Part shown: positions 22,435 to 24,107 of the stretch, piece by piece
Numbering within the stretch: the first letter of the stretch is position 1
Layout: the number at the start of each line of letters is the position of its first letter
Source of the DNA: a virus
IMG/VR virus record: IMGVR_UViG_3300037635_003804
Span: 1 to 24,107 of that record
Length of the DNA: 24,107 bases
Reading direction: 5' to 3' (one strand)
Program-made: the position numbers and the translations under genes
Notes under the pieces: generated by a model
The model's database searches: none
Seen by the model: the letters and a program-made list of their open reading frames with translations, nothing else
What the model was told of the DNA's origin: nothing

Positions 22435-24107
22435 ATGGCTAATAATAAAATATCATATTCTGAGAGAGACTTTGTGGGGTTAAGGGGAGAGCTTCTAACC
22501 TACGTTCAGGACCAATACCCAGACCTCATCCAAAATGCTAATGACGCCTCTCTATTTTCAGTGTTTTTAGATTTAAATGCTGCAATAGGGGACAACCTCC
22601 ATTACCATATAGATAGAAGTCTTCAAGAAACAGTCCTTCAGTATGCTAACCAAAGGTCATCAATATATAATATCGCTAGGACTTATGGTTTAAAAATACC
22701 CGGGACTAGACCTTCCGTGTCGGTTTGTGATTTTACCATAACCGTACCAGTACTACAAACGTCAGGAGGAGGTGATAAAGAAGACTTTAGGTATTTAGGC
22801 ACATTAAGAAGAGGGTCACAAGCTAAGGGGGCCGGCCAAGTATTTGAAAACATTCACGATGTTGATTTTTCGGTACCATTTGACGCTACAGGATTCCCCA
22901 ATAGAACTAAAGTACCTAATTTTAACAATAATGGGAATATAGTTAGTTATACTATCACAAAAAGAGAAGTGGTTATAAATGGCATAACTAAAGTCTTTAA
23001 AAGAGTAATTAGTGGTAGTGATGTGTTACCATTCTTAAAAATATATTTACCAGAAAAAAATGTTTTAGGTGTTACCGGAGTACTCCAAAAAGACGGAACC
23101 AACATACAAGCGGTCCCAAAAGCTACTGAATTCATTAACTCCCAAAATAAATGGTATGAGGTGGATGCTTTAGCTCAAGATAAAGTTTTTGTCGTGGACA
23201 CTAGTAAACCTTCTGATTTACCTGGAGTTAAAGTGGGTAAGTGGAAACCCGTAAATCAAAGATTTATTACGGAGTATACACCCGAAGGGTTTTTCTATCT
23301 TACAATGGGTGGTGGTACTAGTAGTGGGCAAGAGAGTTTAGACGACTTTACACAACAAGGGTTTACCATGGATTTAAGTAGGTATATGAATAACCTATCT
23401 TTAGGTCTTTCCCCTAGAGCTAATACTACCTTATTCATACAGTATCGTGTCGGTGGTGGTAAATCCACAAATATTGGACCAAATACTGTGAATAGTTTTG
23501 GGACTATAGATTTTGTTGTTAATGGGCCTAACGTTAATCTAAATAGGTCAGTAAGTGAGTCGTTAAGTGTAAACAACGTTACTGCGGCAATTGGAGGAGC
23601 TAACCAACCTACAGTGGAAGAGATTAGAAACTACATTGGATTTAATTTTTCTTCTCAAAAAAGAGCTGTAACCTTATCTGACTATAAGGTACTAATAGAT
23701 ACAATGCCTTCAGTTTTCGGTGCTCCCGCTAAGTGTGGTGTCATGGAAGTAGAAAATAAAGTAATGGTGAAACTACTTTCCTACAATACAGATGGTACTT
23801 TAACGTCTAATGTGAGTACTACTCTAATGAACAATATAAGTGAATATTTGTCAGATTATAGGATGTTAAACGACTACATAACCATCCAACCGGCAGAAGT
23901 AATTGACCTATCTTTAGAAGTGGATTTATTAATTGACCCTTCATTTAATAGTGGTGTTATTATCACTAATATAATTAATGCTACAAATGATTTCTTTGCT
24001 CCTAAGAATAGAGAAATGGGGACAGATATTTTTGTGGGGGAACTAATTAAAAATCTTGCTGCTCAAGATGGTGTAAAAAACTTAATAGACTTAAGAATCT
24101 ACAATAA
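22435..24107 (+). CDS. 6: gp6-like baseplate wedge protein (baseplate J family), 3' end outside window
   Basis: The frame is open from the ATG at 22435 through the right edge (557 codons seen, no stop). The start SERDFVGLRGELLTYVQDQY is typical of gp6/baseplate J proteins, followed by LFSVFLDLNAAIGDNLHYHI and NIARTYGLKIPGTRPS. Near residues 405-420 is the core element SQKRAVTLSDYKVLI, and near 475-530 the EYLSDYRMLNDYITIQPAEV element and AATNDFFAPK-like pattern (actual ATNDFFAPKNREMG). Gp6 forms the dimer ring that links wedges and triggers baseplate opening and sheath contraction. The ATG is two bases after the gp25 stop. Only the final part of the protein (roughly 100 residues by T4 length, 660 aa) seems to be missing. 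Confidence 0.9.
   Translation, partial: MANNKISYSERDFVGLRGELLTYVQDQYPDLIQNANDASLFSVFLDLNAAIGDNLHYHIDRSLQETVLQYANQRSSIYNIARTYGLKIPGTRPSVSVCDFTITVPVLQTSGGGDKEDFRYLGTLRRGSQAKGAGQVFENIHDVDFSVPFDATGFPNRTKVPNFNNNGNIVSYTITKREVVINGITKVFKRVISGSDVLPFLKIYLPEKNVLGVTGVLQKDGTNIQAVPKATEFINSQNKWYEVDALAQDKVFVVDTSKPSDLPGVKVGKWKPVNQRFITEYTPEGFFYLTMGGGTSSGQESLDDFTQQGFTMDLSRYMNNLSLGLSPRANTTLFIQYRVGGGKSTNIGPNTVNSFGTIDFVVNGPNVNLNRSVSESLSVNNVTAAIGGANQPTVEEIRNYIGFNFSSQKRAVTLSDYKVLIDTMPSVFGAPAKCGVMEVENKVMVKLLSYNTDGTLTSNVSTTLMNNISEYLSDYRMLNDYITIQPAEVIDLSLEVDLLIDPSFNSGVIITNIINATNDFFAPKNREMGTDIFVGELIKNLAAQDGVKNLIDLRIYN

Noticed and set aside
1-24107. tRNA genes, CRISPR arrays, insertion sequences, integrase or attachment sites
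   Set aside because: None was found on reading both strands; gaps between genes are too short for most of these, and no cloverleaf or regular repeat-spacer pattern was seen.

Overview
The window is a continuous piece of an AT-rich tailed-phage genome of T4-like (contractile-tail myovirus) character. All 16 genes that can be supported lie on the + strand, packed with overlaps or gaps of mostly under 50 bases. Several families (gp32, UvsX, T4 RNase H/FEN, gp41, gp25, gp6) are recognisable at protein level. Starts are preceded by A-rich tracts, and none of those read carries an AGGAGG-type Shine-Dalgarno sequence. This is typical of Bacteroidota and their phages, and a DUF5522-type protein fits the same picture, so a Bacteroidota host is a reasonable inference but not proven.

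Layout. (1) 1-14198 is a tail and baseplate block. It begins with the 3' end of a probable tape measure protein, then a 1711-aa structural protein containing an OmpA-like segment, a gp53/LysM-like baseplate protein, a 2138-aa baseplate hub protein ending in an N-acetylmuramoyl-L-alanine amidase domain, a 68-aa unknown, and an acidic coiled-coil protein of 240 aa. A strong intrinsic terminator at 14226-14258 closes this block. (2) 14310-21481 is a replication and nucleotide block: gp32-like single-strand binding protein, UvsX recombinase, a SlyD-type FKBP prolyl isomerase, a T4 RNase H/FEN-type 5' nuclease, a 149-aa unknown, a gp41/DnaB helicase and a B12-dependent (class II) ribonucleotide reductase. 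(3) 21556-21940 is a two-gene cassette, a Cys-rich DUF5522-like protein overlapping a minimal Smr domain. (4) 21974 to the end returns to baseplate genes: gp25 and a gp6-like wedge protein running off the window.

How they fit together. gp32, UvsX, the 5' nuclease and gp41 are the core of T4-style recombination-dependent and lagging-strand replication, and the reductase supplies deoxynucleotides. The flanking genes build the baseplate. The large structural proteins carry peptidoglycan-related modules (OmpA-like fold, amidase) that fit tail penetration of a Gram-negative envelope. Intergenic leaders before several genes share an AATATTTATA element, and the two best copies (before 1168 and 13257) are near-identical over about 27 bases; they are candidate phage promoters.

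The items most worth a second look are the OmpA-like segment in the 1711-aa protein with its diaminopimelate-binding Asp replaced by Ser, the repeated AATATTTATAT leader, the Cys-free gp32 with a bacterial SSB-like C-terminal tip, a terminator-like hairpin inside uvsX, and the DUF5522-Smr overlapping pair with its unusual start. No tRNA, CRISPR array, insertion sequence or integrase was seen, and no gene-free stretch exceeds about 110 bases.
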